DNA of 64,000 bases from Cinnamomum chago (lineage: Eukaryota; Streptophyta; Magnoliopsida; Laurales; Lauraceae). Below the pieces are notes generated by a model that ran no database searches, had not been told where the DNA came from, and saw nothing but the letters and a program-made list of their open reading frames with translations. The DNA is taken from positions 75,105,422 to 75,169,421 of the forward strand of contig CP142456.1 in the NCBI GenBank assembly GCA_038049695.1, written 5' to 3'. Positions 10,914 through 22,750 of this stretch are shown here, one piece after another. Both the position numbers and the translations under genes were made by a program. Position 1 is the stretch's first letter, and every line of letters starts with the position of its first letter.

Positions 10914-13900
10914 ATGGAAGAAGCTCTAGAGAAGGGAATTCCCATAGAAAGAGAAGAAACAAGGCCGTTGCTAGACAAGGTACGTAGTATATATATGACC
11001 ATCCTCTCCTTCTTCTCCATCTTTCCAATATCTGAAAAATTTTCATAGCTCCTTTGCTATATTTTTACATGCAATTCACTCATGGGTTGTCATGGGTTCT
11101 TCTCTACCATGGAAAAGATCTCAGGAATCTGCATCTGCAAAGAAAGAGAGAGGGTTTTTTTTTTTTCCTTCCACATGCAACCCCATCCACACCTTTCAAA
11201 TCCTGAGCCCTGCTTTAGATTGAGTGTAGCCCACCCAAAAAAGTACTGCCAACGGATGAACCTGATGGTAACCATCTGATTCTGTCTCTGAATGACTCAT
11301 ACACCAACAAATTGAATAGGCCGTACATCTGGGCTGTGGATTCTGCCGTTTAATGTTTAAGCTTAGTGATCATTGATCACTTAATTATTTCAGGTGGGAC
11401 TGGTGGGGCCCTACACAGAAGATGGGTCAGTGGACATTCATGGAAGACCAGCATTGCGGCATCAATCAGGCAACTGGCGAGCTTCTGCCATTATTATGGG
11501 TGAGAATCATTTGAAGATTTAAGCACATTTTAAGCTTACTTAATTGAGCCTGAGAAAGTAAGCTTGATTTTATGTTTTTGCTTTGCCAAGAGATAGATTG
11601 GAAAATGCTTTTTAGTAATGATGTTTTCTTGATGAAAATATACGCACCTTTTCTTTTTAATTATCATGAAACTATTAATTTTGGATCTGTTTGCAAGATG
11701 AGAGGACAATATTTTGGTCCCTAGCTAAGATTCCTTAAGCCCCATTGTTGATCTAATTACCTAACTATGCTTGTCTATTACAGTATAATTGGTTATGAAG
11801 AAGAGCAAAACTACTGTTACTTATGGTGCATATTGCATACTCCTAACCTAACGAGAAGTGACGTGAGTTATCCAAATGCATGAATCATCATTTATTCTCT
11901 GCTTTTGGTTTATGAGAATCCAAACAGGGTCCTTTTGGATTCTGCAATTTGATTTACGCATAAGCCTACGGTTACAAGTAATCCAAGACAGGGTAACCCG
12001 GTTCCAAGGATTCAACCCTGCTCTTGGAATCCAAAATAGACAAAACGTTTTGAGAAGCCTGCAACATAAAATGGCATCTTTTCCTTTTTAACAATCTCGA
12101 TTAACATAATAAAGTGATTTCAAGAGTTCTACCATAAAAAAAAAGTGATTTCAAAAGAGAATTTTCAAGTTTGTAGAGGAGAAAGAGTTGTATTTCTTCC
12201 GTAACGGTTTATTTCTCTGCAGAAACCAAGGGATTCTAAGAACCATGAATGCTTCCTTTTCACAACATCTTGCCAAATAGAAGCCTAGAGAGAGCATAAT
12301 TTGAAAAAAAAAGAAAAGAAAAGAAAAGAAAAGGTCACACATATATTTTCAACACACTTGTGACTTTGACCATATTCACAAATGCAACCACATGGATTCT
12401 AAGGATGTTAAAATTTGCAGGAGCTGAGTGCTTTGATAGCATGGCTTATTATGGAATTTCTACAAATCTAGTTATGTATATTGGAAAAATCCTTCATGAA
12501 GGCAATGCTTCAGCTGCTGCTAGCATTAATACTTGGATTGGAACTGGCTATTTCGCACCCTTCTTGGGAGCTCTCATAGCAGATTCATACTGGGGAAGAT
12601 ACAAAACTATCACTGTATCTGCTTTGATCTATTTGTTGGTAAGCCCTCTCTTTTTTTTTTTTTTTTCCTTCTTTAGAACAAGCATAGTGAGTAGTTTCTA
12701 TGTATTAAGGCCCCCTTGAAGTTATGAGAAAAAAAAACTTATGCGAGGAATGCATTGTTGATGCTCTCTAAGAAACGAGCTCTACATCCAATTACATAGG
12801 CATTCTCATCTTGTTTAGCTAGTTTTCCTACGAGATATTTGTTAATAGTTTCTTTTGACTTGGAGTTGAAACTTTAGACAGGTAAACCTAATCCTAGGAA
12901 GAGCCTAAATGTAATAAGAAAATTTATGTGACAGGATATGAGGATGCAAAGCGATTAGCTATAAAGAAGTGTTCCTTGCATAATTTATTTGAATTTATCC
13001 TTTCCTTCATTAGATTTGAAAAATGCTCACAGTAATATTTTCTTCTTCTTCACTTTGCTTTGCACAGGGAATGATAATTGTCACTCTCTCAGCTTCTATT
13101 ACATTCTTGAAGCCTCCCTCATGCGAAGAATTTTCATGTCCTTCAGCAAATGAAGCTCAAAAGCTGGTATTCTTCTCTGGGTTATACCTCGTTGCATTTG
13201 GGAGTGGCGGACTCAAGACGTCACTGCTTCCCATGGGGGCAGATCAATTCGAGGATGGAAACCCCATTGAGATGGAAAAGAAGGGGTCTTTCTTCAATTG
13301 GTTTTACTTCTCCGTCAACGTTGGGGCTCTCCTTTCAAGTACTTTTATTGTTTGGATAGAAGAGAATGTTGGCTGGGCTCTTGGATTTGGAATTTCTACA
13401 GTGTTCATGACTATCTCCATTGGAAGTTTTCTATTTGGGACACCAATTTATAGGTTGCAAAAACCAAACTGGAGTCCATTGAAGAGGCTTCTTCAAGTTG
13501 CGATTGCATCATTCAAGAATAGGAGTTTGGAAGTCCCTGTCAATAATAGCGAGTTGTATGAGGCTTGGGATGAGAAATCGTTTGCTTTGGGAAGTCGAAA
13601 ACTAGTCCATACCGATGAATTCAGGTATCATTCATAAATGCTAACTTGTTTTGTAAACTATGCTGCTTTTCCCAATTAATGATAGTTGCAGTCATATTAT
13701 AATTTACTCCAATAATTGCAACATTAGACCAACAAAATTACTTAGAACACAGGCTGCTAGTTATCAATTGAGATCTAGAACTTGTCTGGTTGGGTCACTA
13801 CCACCACCACCACCATCAGAGCCTTTCACAACTATGTTGTAGTCGGCTACATGAATTCTGTTTCTCCATTCCGATTTATCCTGAGACTAACTGCTGGTTG

Positions 13901-15244
13901 GGTGCTCAACCAAACTGCTGTAAAATAATTCAGTAAGGAAAACATGATGGTGGGAGTGTCACTAATTCAATCCATAATATCAACCAATCCCCTAATTGCG
14001 ATGACATCCACCTTAAGATGGACTTGAAACAGTCGTATCAGTACTGCAATCAGTTTCTTTGAGCATGTCCAAAACATTAGTAATGGCTCAAGTTACTGCA
14101 TTCCATTTCTTTGAGCATGTTCAAACCTGCCTAAAATACAACTTTTTGCATATTCCAGTATATACAAAACTTCAAGCTTGTTTAAAACTGTTGTCAGAAT
14201 ATTGCCAGTCTTTGTTGTTGATTCTGGGCTATAGTGCACCATTAAAACGATGACTAATTAATGTAAAGTCTCCTATTTGATTATTTTGATATTGTGATAT
14301 CCAATGGAAGTCAGGAAACTTGCAACATCAATGGACCCTCCTTCTAGCTTAGTAGAATCAATGTGGAGATAAGGAAGATGTTTATGCATGAGTGATTCAT
14401 ATTCTTAGTCTCAGACTTTGTTGTTTTCTTTGTTAGATTCTTGGATAAAGCTGCAATTGTTTCTAATTCTGAAATAAAGGACAGCGATGCACTTAGTCCA
14501 TGGAGGCTTTGTACGGTAACTCAGGTTGAGGAGTTGAAGATATTACTCAGGCTGCTTCCAATTTGGCTAACTAGTGTCATCTTCTTTGCTGCATTTACGC
14601 AACTGTACACCACTTTTATTGAACAAGGGGGCATGATGGATTCTAGAATGGGGCCTTTCTTTGTCCCACCCGCTACTCTGTTCGCCTTTGAAGTTGTTAC
14701 TGTGATGCTTTTGGCTCTCATTTATGACTTGTTAATTGTTCCAATTGGAAAGTGGTTTAAAATCAACAAACATGGGATCTCAGAGTTGCAGCGGATGGGG
14801 ATAGGCCGCCTCTTGATTATTCTTTCAATGGCAGTGGCTGCATTGGTGGAGACCAAGAGATTGGAAAATTCGAGAGGTGGAAAAACCATGAGCATTGCAT
14901 GGCAACTTCCTCAGTATTTTATTTTGGGTGTTTCGGAAGTCTTCAATTGTATTGGGCAGCTCGAGTTCTTCTACAATCAGGCGCCCGATTCCATGAGGAC
15001 CATGTGCATTGCCTTCTCTTTGCTTACTATCTCATTAGGCAGTTACTTGAGTACTCTTATCATCACAGTTGTGTCGTTTGTGACAACAAGATGGGGGTGG
15101 ACTGAGTGGATACCGGATAATTTGAATGATGGGCATCTTGATTATTTCTTTTGGGCATTGGCGGGTCTTAGCGCTTTGAACTTTGTGACATATCTTGGTT
15201 GTGCAAAGAGTTTCAAGCTTAAGAAAATCATTGTTGAAGATTGA
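10914..15244 (+). CDS. NRT1/PTR family (NPF) proton-coupled transporter
   Basis: Five exons: 10914-10979, 11394-11499, 12421-12638, 13068-13624, 14437-15244; every junction is GT-AG. They join to 1755 nt, 584 aa, a normal length for this 12-helix plasma-membrane or tonoplast family that imports nitrate, di/tripeptides or hormones. Recognisable stretches are GPYTEDGSVDIHGRPA before helix 1, GSGGLKTSLLPMGADQF, the PTR2 signature FFNWFYFSVNVGAL, a VTQVEELK motif after the central loop, and WIPDNLNDGHLDYFF near the C-terminus. The closest look is to clades NPF8/NPF5. The ExxER proton-coupling motif of helix 1 reads E60-C-F-D63-S64, so the second Glu and the Arg are replaced; coupling or substrate may differ from classical members. 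The start was chosen because exon 1 joins in phase and begins with acidic residues typical of the family. Substrate unknown. Confidence 0.93.
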
Positions 15245-16304
15245 AATTTACAAAGAAAAATAAAAGCTGTAAGCATAGTATAAGCTCAAATGTAGCTGTT
15301 GAGGTTGTTATTTCAAGTGTAAAATAGAGAATAGAAAAGTTGGTATACAGTATAAATACCAACAGAGCTGATCTTCTGTAGGAGGAAAGCCAAAACATTC
15401 ATTTAGTTATTCAAAGGAATTCCATAAACTAATCATTAGGATTGTCCATCTTGTTTGGTTTTTAATAGAGAATATTTCTAAAGATTATTAAATATGTTCT
15501 GAAAAGGATGAGTTTGTCTCAGGTTCTGATTAGATTAGATTTGGGTTATATCACATCAGTGCTATCTTGTAATTTAAGTTATTGTATTTTTGTAAATAGC
15601 CATTGGCCATTCTTAATAAAATTAACACAGATAATTTGGCAAGATAATAGTCCCTTAATTTTCATAGCTTTCACTTTAGGTGATGCCAAGAGAGCCTTTT
15701 ATTGCTCAGATCTCTTTCTTTAATGTACTAGAACTGAATTCTGTTGTTGATCAATAAAATAGAAGATTGAAAGCAGCATGAAGTATTGCACATAATTAGG
15801 AGTGATATGAAATGAAATGGTAAGATATGACATGTTGAGATAAAAATTAGCAGCGTTGGCACAACACAAAAGTACATGCAGAGAAGAGTGAATAAAATAA
15901 AATTCACAAAGCCAACTCCCGAGTCCAGATTGATGAGAAAGGCATTGCCAATAGTGACAAAGCAAAGAAAATGTCTTTAGCATGGGTTAACCTTTTATCA
16001 TATTCAAATAAGTATGCGTGAGATCAGCACTAGTAATTAGATTTTGCATGCTACTGTTGACTGAGGATGAACTTAGAAAAAGTTTTTTCATTAGGCCTAT
16101 AAAGATGGATCAGTGTTTCTATCCATTGAAAGCCTTTAACCCAACCATAAAAACATTGAGGTGGTCGCATGACCAACTTAAACATAGGGATTGGGAGATT
16201 GCCCTGATAATAATAGTAGTCAATCTAACCCAATTAGACTTACCACCCCTGTGATTGAACACACTCCAGTTTTACACAACAATCATACAATGTTGCATTG
16301 ATTT
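15245..16304. other. 3' flank of the transporter gene, no further gene seen
   Basis: AT-rich DNA with AATAAA-like signals (for example near 15260) compatible with the transporter's 3' end. I see no coding structure or complete transposon. Confidence 0.55.
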
Positions 16305-16323
16305 GAAGGATAGGAATATTATT

Positions 16324-18506
16324 AAACCAAACCAAACCAAGCCTTTTCCCACTAGGTGGGGTCGGCTATATGGATTTGACGACGCCAATCAAATCTGTTT
16401 AAGGCCATGTCCTCTGTTAGATCCATGTAGGTAAGGTTATGTTTAATAGTTTCTTTCCAACTTCTCTTGCGTCTCCCTCTTCCTCTCCTACTCCGGGCAA
16501 TCTCTATGCTTTCACACCTTTTAACAGGTGCCTCCGTTGGACGCCTTCTAACATGGCCGAACCATCTCAGTCGATTTTCTCTCATTTTATCTTTAATCGG
16601 TGCTATTCCTACTTTGCCCCTAATCTCCTCATTCATAATCCTATCTTTCCTTGTGATCCCGCACATCTATCTTAGCATTCTCATCTCCGCAACTTCCATC
16701 TTCTTAACATGATTATGCTTTACTGCCTAACACACTGATCCATATAACAACGTTAGACGTACCGCAACCTTTTAATACTTTCCTTTAACCTTGAGGGGGA
16801 CTTTCCGATCACACAAGACCCCCGAAGCACTCCTCCATTTGGTCACCAGGCCTGAATCTGTGACTTACATCAGTATCAATCTCTCCATCCTGTTGCACCA
16901 TAGATCTAAGGTACTTAAAGTTTTCTTTCTCTACAATCTTTTGTGTGCCCAAACTTACTTTTAAGTTACCAGGTGTCCTACTTTGACTAAACTTGCATTC
17001 CATATATTCCGTCTTACATCGACTTAGCCTAAACCCTTTTGTCTCTAACGTTTTCCTTCACAATTCTAGCTTAGCATTCACTCATTCTCTCGTTTCATCC
17101 ACTAAAACAATGTCATCTGCAAATAGCATACACCACGGCACCTCATCCTGAATATGTCTTGTAATCTCATCCATAACTAGGGCAAACAAGTACGGGCTTA
17201 ACGCTGAGCCTTGGTGTAGACCAATCGTGATAGGAAACTCTTTAGTCTCTCCGCCAATCGTTCTTATAGATGTCACGGCTCTATTATACATATTCTTTAT
17301 CGCCTCAATATATACGACACACACTCTTTTATTTTCCAGTACTCTCCATAGAATCTCCATAGGAACTCGGTCATAGGCCTTCTCTAAGTCAATGAACACC
17401 ATATGTAAATCTCTCTGACCTTCTCTATACTGTTCCATTAACCTTCTCAGGAGAAAGATAGCCTCCATGGTTGATCTCTTAGGCATGAAACCAAATTGAT
17501 TCTCTGAAATGTTTGTCGTTCTTCTTAGTCTTCTCTCAATAACCCTCTCCCATAATTTCATTGTATGGCTCATTAATTTAATCCCGCGGTAGTTCGCACA
17601 GTTCTGAATATTTCATTTGTTCCTGTATATGGGTATAAGAATACTTTTCCTCCATGCATCATGCATCTTCTCGCTCTTTAGCACTACATTAAAAAGCTTT
17701 GTCAACCAACTTATGCCATCCTCGCCCAAGCACATCCAAACCTCACTAGGGATACCATCTGGTCTAACCACTTTCCCATTCTTCATCCTTTTCAATACTT
17801 CTTTAACTTCTTCCCTACTGATTCTCCTATAGAACATATGATTCGATTCTTCCCTAGAAATGGTAAGTTGCCCCAATTGTATATCACCACTACTGCTATC
17901 GTTAAATAACTTGTAGAAGTAGCTCTTCCAACGCTCCTTTATCTCCTCATCCTTTACTAATACCTTTTCATCCTCATCCTTAATGCATTTAACTTGGTTT
18001 AAGTCATTGGTCCGCCTATCTTTGACTTTGGCAAACTTGAATATCTCTCTTTCACCTTCCTTAGTGTCGAATCGCCTATATAGCTCCTCAAAAGCCTTTG
18101 CCTTTGCTTCACTAACTGCCTTTTTGGTTTCTCTTTTTGCTTCTTTATACCTCTCTAAGTTCGCTTCATTTCGATCATTTTGCTAAGTTTTAAAGCACTT
18201 TCTTTTAACTCTTATCTTGTCTTGGATGACCTTGCTCCACCACCATGCCTCTTTCTGTGCCGGAGTACCCCCTTTTGATTCTCCTAAGACTTCTTTCCCC
18301 ACTCTCCTAATACACTCTGCTACCTTATCCCACATATTATTTGCACTCTTATTTACCGCCCAAACGTCTTCCTCTAGTACTTTTTTCCTTAATGCTAGTT
18401 GCTTATCACCTCTCAAGTTCCACCATTTAGTCCTTGAGTATCTATACAACTTTTTTTTTCTAGTCTACCTTTGTAGCTGCACATCTATGATCAACAACCT
18501 ATGTTG
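16324..18506 (-). pseudogene. LINE reverse transcriptase, decayed
   Basis: Open pieces read 18449-18183 (SRTKWWNL... linker), 17876-17613 (GKVVRPDGIPSEVW), 17573-17082 (NQFGFMPKRSTMEAI, DLEKAYDRVP, GLHQGSALSPYLFALVMDE and the catalytic FADDIVLV), 17003-16809 (YLRSMVQQDGEID) and 16666-16352 (the C-terminal RWFGHVRRRP block). The order and motifs are those of a plant RTE-type LINE reverse transcriptase. The pieces lie in different frames separated by stops. The catalytic YADD/FADD box itself is intact. Confidence 0.88.
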
Positions 18507-18512
18507 GGAACT

Positions 18513-20367
18513 TGAGATCCAGCAATGCATGATCTATAACGTGACTCCCAATTGTACAGGTAATGGTGGGAGTGCCAGGATCTTTCAGCTTGGGAGGAGT
18601 GTCATTATGGAGAATTGAGCTCACTTGCTCGGTAAGTAGAACCTTCTTTGGCACATGAGATTTAGATTTGCGCTTTTGAGTGCACAAATCTTTCAGAAAT
18701 TTAGCATAAGAAGGGACCTGCTTGATAGCATCTAGCAAAGGCAGATTAATCTTTACTTGCTTAAACACCTCCAACATCTCATCCATGGTTGCTTTCTTTT
18801 TACTAAAGGGAGAGGGTGTGTCAAGGCAAGTGGGAAAAGGGACTTTAGGCACATATGGGGGTGCCTCATTTCCCTTAGAAATCATGTCAACCCAAGAGCT
18901 CTTGGGATTGGCTGTGGTCTCTCTCACATCTTGCTTAGGCTCCTCGGGCCTAGTCTCAACCTCGCGCCCATTTCGTAATGTGACAATCATTTTCACTTGC
19001 TCATGATAGGTATCATTATGTTGCGAGCAACTACCCACATCAAAAGAATTCTTAGGGTTAACTGTGGGTTGGCTAGGCAAGCGTCCCTCCTCTCTTTTGT
19101 TAAGAGTATTAGCTATTTGCCCGATCTGGACCTCTAGCTTAGCTATGGATTGAGAGTGGGAATGGACCAGCTGAGTGGTTGCTTTGAGCTCTTTGAGCTC
19201 TTGCAACACTGTCTCCTCAAATGATGGTGTTCTTTGAGGTGGTTGAGGGTTGGGTTGCTGGTAGGATTGTTGGGAACGATAGGCCGCAGGATTGTATTGA
19301 AAATTTGGCCCATTTCCCGGTTGAGAGAATGAAGTGCCTTGACCGGGCGACTTCCATGAAAAGTTGGGGTGATTGCGCCATCCCGGGTTAAAAGTATTCG
19401 AAAATGGATCATTACCCGGTTTGGAGAACCCCTGTGCAGCATTCACTTGCTCTTGCACAAACTCAGGAAATTGGGGTGCTGCAGGACAATTGCTCACAAA
19501 ATGAGCGGGACTAGAGCACAAAGCACAACCACCTTGAGAGGGTGGGGATTGGAGAGTTTGACCCACAGATAATAGCTGATCCAATTTTTGGGTCAAGGCA
19601 GCCACCTGAGTGGTGAGTTCATTAGATGGTTGAATTTCAAACACACCTCTAGGTTTTTGCAAATTAGAGGCTGCCGGCCTCTCTAATCTAGCAGTGGAAG
19701 CATGGTGCTGAAAGGTCTCACTCATATTCTCAAAAAGCTCCCATGCCTCATCCTCATTTTTCAGCATAATTGATCCCCCACTGGCTGTGATTACCATGTT
19801 TCGCCATTCAGGAGACAACCCATCATAAAAGAACTGAACCAATTGCCACTTGGCAATTTGGTGATGAGGACATTTTCTAATGAGATCCTTGAATCTATCC
19901 TATGCCTCATGAAATTGTTCGTTATCAGTTTGGACAAAGGATGTGATAGATCTCCTGTACTGATTTGTTTTACCCACAGAGAAATATTTATCTAAGAATT
20001 TTTGTTGTAATTGGGCCCAAGAAGTGATGGAGTTTGCAGGTAAGGTACTCAGCCAATACTTGGCTTTGTCCTTCAACGAAAATGGAAAGAGAAACATTTT
20101 CAAGGCCTCATTACTGAAATTGTTTATCCGCACTGTGGAGCAAATAACCAAGAACTCATCAATATGATTGTATGGGTCCTCATTGTTCAAGCCATAGAAA
20201 GAAGGAATCAGATTTATTGTGCTGGGCTTGATCTCATATTGAGCTGCCTGTACAGTAGGCAGCTGAATACACGATGGTGACGCGTATTCTGAAGGAGTAT
20301 AGTGCTCCTTCAAGGGTCGGAGAGGTGGAGCCTCAAGACCCTCATCCTCTTTTCTTTCTTCAGCCAT
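18513..20367 (-). pseudogene. gag: Gypsy gag and start of protease, one stop codon
   Basis: Read on the minus strand from an ATG at 20367 (MAEERKEDEG; the open frame extends further up to 20619). The retrotransposon-gag core lies around 20230-19905 (FYGLNNEDPYNHIDEFL, then FLFPFSLKDKAKYWLSTLP). A zinc knuckle CX2CX4HX4C (CALCSSPAHFVSNC) lies near 19530-19490. The frame is interrupted once, by TAG at 19900-19902, where related gags have Trp (EAWDRFKDLIRKCP); the same frame then continues without break to 18499. It ends in the protease lead-in (TITCTIG...ALLDL) followed by unrelated bases. Confidence 0.85.
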
Positions 20368-20765
20368 TAATGAATTTGTGTGTGAGACAACAGAAGGGTG
20401 TTTAGATGATCTAATTTGTCTAAGGGTTCGCTCTAAATTTTGGTCTAGAGAAATCAAATCTGGGTGACAAGAGCGACGACCAAGCATGCACACAAAAAAA
20501 TTTACTGCAATTAAATGAAAAGAATCAGAAAGTCTAGGCTTACAGTGCACTTGGGAGGAGAAGAGAGATTTCTTTTGAGTAAAACTTTGTCCTTTGTGAA
20601 CTCTCTTAGATCCCTGCACAAATTCTAGAAATCTGTGTTAAAATCAAAGCCCTGCAGTAATGATAATAAACAATGTGACTAAAGCTGAAAAAAACAAAAT
20701 AAAAAATAAAAAAAATAAACTAAACTAATATCAGAATTAAAAGAAACAAACAACCGTGCTAATTG

Positions 20766-20783
20766 TCCCCGGCAACGGCGCCA
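20766..20783 (-). other. Primer-binding site of the Gypsy remnant
   Basis: The minus strand reads TGGCGCCGTTGCCGGGGA, the classical plant Gypsy primer-binding site complementary to the tRNA-Asp 3' end. It lies six bases inside the LTR. Confidence 0.9.
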
Positions 20784-20789
20784 AAATTA

Positions 20790-22142
20790 TGACCAATCCT
20801 AGAACAGGGTTGCAATTATTAATTATTCTCCGCTGTTATCTCCGCTTGCAAAAGCAGAGATGTTAACCGAGTATCGTATCCACTGGGACAAAAAGGCTAA
20901 GTTGCGCTGTTTCCTAAATTCCTAAACTAATTCTAGTAGAAGACAAAGTACTGATTATTAAACTATCCTATTAGAAAGCGAAGTGTTGGGCTGATTGATT
21001 GTATTTCCTAAATTAACAAATTAAAAGACAGGGGTTGATCCAATTAGAGAAAAGATCTAAGGGCACGAATCCACTCTAACCTCGCACAATGGCAAGTATA
21101 GGCCTCGGGTTTTACTGTCAACGCTACAGAGACTCGTCTTGGTTACAAACCTTCAGAGTCAATAAATAAAGGATGTGGATGTAAATCAGGGCATAACCTA
21201 TCTCTATGGCATAGATTATCCTAAATCTAACAATCACATTCATTCAAGCATCATTATATGACTTAGTACTCAAATCTACAAGATTAAAATACCAAAGAAA
21301 GAAATATTGCATTCATAACATCCATTCAATGGATTAGCATCCTGTCATATAATCAAAAGCGTTTAAAATAAACCCTAAACCTATACATCACCATAAACAA
21401 AAGGTTAGGGCTTCATCGCAACCCAAAGATGAGGAATTAGTTACGCATGGAAGATGATTGGCAAGGAATCTCTGATGAAATCGCCATGGCTACGCTCCCA
21501 AAAGCTCCAAAACCTTCTTCAGACCTTCACCCCAGATGTGAATATCCCCAAAAACGAGTTTGGGCTCTTATTTATAAGTTTTGGGGTGAAAAAGGTCTTC
21601 AATTCGTGTAGGAGTCGGATTCCCGTCGGGTCCGGGCCCACTGGTCATCACAGTGAACTTCACGAGGTCATATCTCCCTCGATATAGCTCTGATTTATAC
21701 AATCTTGGACTCCACGGATATCTACTCGAAAAGAGCTTTCCAACGGTACATAGATTTCATGAATCCGACACTCGAGTTGAAAGTTATGACCATTTCAAGT
21801 TGCTGCCTCTGAAAATTCCGAGAATACTAGTGTAATTAGAAGACCTTCCATGTTGGCATGCTATGGGGTGAGTGGGACCCATGTTGGATGTCCAAGGCAT
21901 GTTTGGACTCTTGATTTGCTTTCTTATTTGAGTCTCCTCCCATATTTGGCAATCTTTCTTACTTGCAACTCCTTCTTTGTCATGCTTTGTGATATTTCTT
22001 TCATTTTAGCTATGAATTTCTCTCCTTGCATTTGTAATACCTACAAACAATAAAATAACATAATTAAGCTAATTAATCTCTATCGACGGTATAACCAAGT
22101 CCTCATTAAGGGGCCTAAAATGTATCTTTTAGGCTCTCATCA
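20790..22142 (-). repeat. LTR of the Gypsy remnant
   Basis: About 1353 bp, starting on the minus strand with TGATGAGAGCCTAAAAG and ending in GGTCA before the primer-binding site. A TATAAATA box lies on the minus strand at 21569-21576 and is the likely promoter. The outer edge abuts LINE endonuclease sequence directly. The partner LTR is lost, so no target duplication can be seen. Confidence 0.8.
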
Positions 22143-22482
22143 CCGTTCAAATCTCTTCCCATGAAGACCATCTTGCCTTGGGGTATCTCTAGTAACACTC
22201 CTTCCAAGTCTTCTCAAAACTTCTCCTTATGTCCATCTCTTAAGCCCACCTGGGGGGTATAAGCACTGATTACGTTCACTATCTCTTCTCCTAACACTAA
22301 CTTAATTGTAATAATCCTATCTCTACATCGCTTTACACTAACTATATATTCCTTTAAGTCCTTGCTTACCACTATGCCGACTCCATTCCTCGATCTATTA
22401 AGTCCCGTATACCATAACTTATGCACAGTCCTCTCAATCTCTTTAGCTTTCTGTCCCACCCACCTTGTCTCTTGCAAGCAAA
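22143..22482 (-). pseudogene. LINE endonuclease fragment
   Basis: On the minus strand this encodes the endonuclease motifs QETRWVGQKAKEIE, NGVGIVV and AYTPQVG; after a frameshift it continues to GKMVFMGRDLNG, where the Gypsy LTR begins. It is the 5' part of the LINE whose reverse transcriptase lies at 16324-18506. The LINE's first residues are absent, a usual 5' truncation. Confidence 0.85.
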
Positions 22483-22501
22483 GAAGGATAGGAATATTAT
22501 T

Positions 22502-22741
22502 GCTGTTACAAAAACTATTGAAATAGTTTTCTCATACAAAGTGTATTTTCATTTGAGGGTTTCATATGAAAATTTATTTTTATTTTATCAAATATGGTTT
22601 CAAAGTTTCAATAGTTTGATAGGAAGAAGGGCAACCTATAAAAACTATTGAAACTTTGGAAACATATTTGGTAAAAGAAAAATAACAAGTTTTATTGGAA
22701 TCCTCAAATGAAGGCTTAAGGGACATTTGTCCATGTCAAGA
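22502..22741. repeat. Hairpin-forming AT-rich segment
   Basis: Two arms are inverted copies: ATGGTTTCAAAGTTTCAATAGTTT near 22593-22616 faces AAACTATTGAAACTTTGGAAAC near 22642-22663, and AAAACTATTGAAATAG near 22508 also matches. A decayed MITE is possible. No target duplication was identified. Confidence 0.45.
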
Positions 22742-22750
22742 TTCATTTAT

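Larger units (their letters stand above)
18507..22142 (-). mobile_element. Truncated Gypsy LTR retrotransposon inside the LINE
   Basis: On the minus strand: one LTR (22142-20790), primer-binding site, leader, gag, and the first residues of protease, where it stops. The protease homology ends at the LLDL that normally precedes the catalytic GAS, and LINE sequence resumes within a few bases (18507-18513). Everything downstream (rest of protease, RT, integrase, second LTR) is missing, and so is the piece of LINE that should adjoin. One deletion running from inside the Gypsy element into the LINE explains both losses. Confidence 0.85.
16324..22482 (-). mobile_element. RTE-type LINE, 5'-truncated, broken by a Gypsy element
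   Basis: A 19-bp target duplication GAAGGATAGGAATATTATT flanks the whole block at 16305-16323 and 22483-22501. On the minus strand the LINE starts abruptly inside the endonuclease domain at 22482 and ends at 16324 in short TTGGTTT repeats (plus-strand AAACCAAACC...), the kind of 3' tail seen in RTE-clade LINEs. Between 22142 and about 18507 a truncated Gypsy element replaces part of the LINE. The coding part has several frameshifts and stops, so the LINE is dead. Confidence 0.88.
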
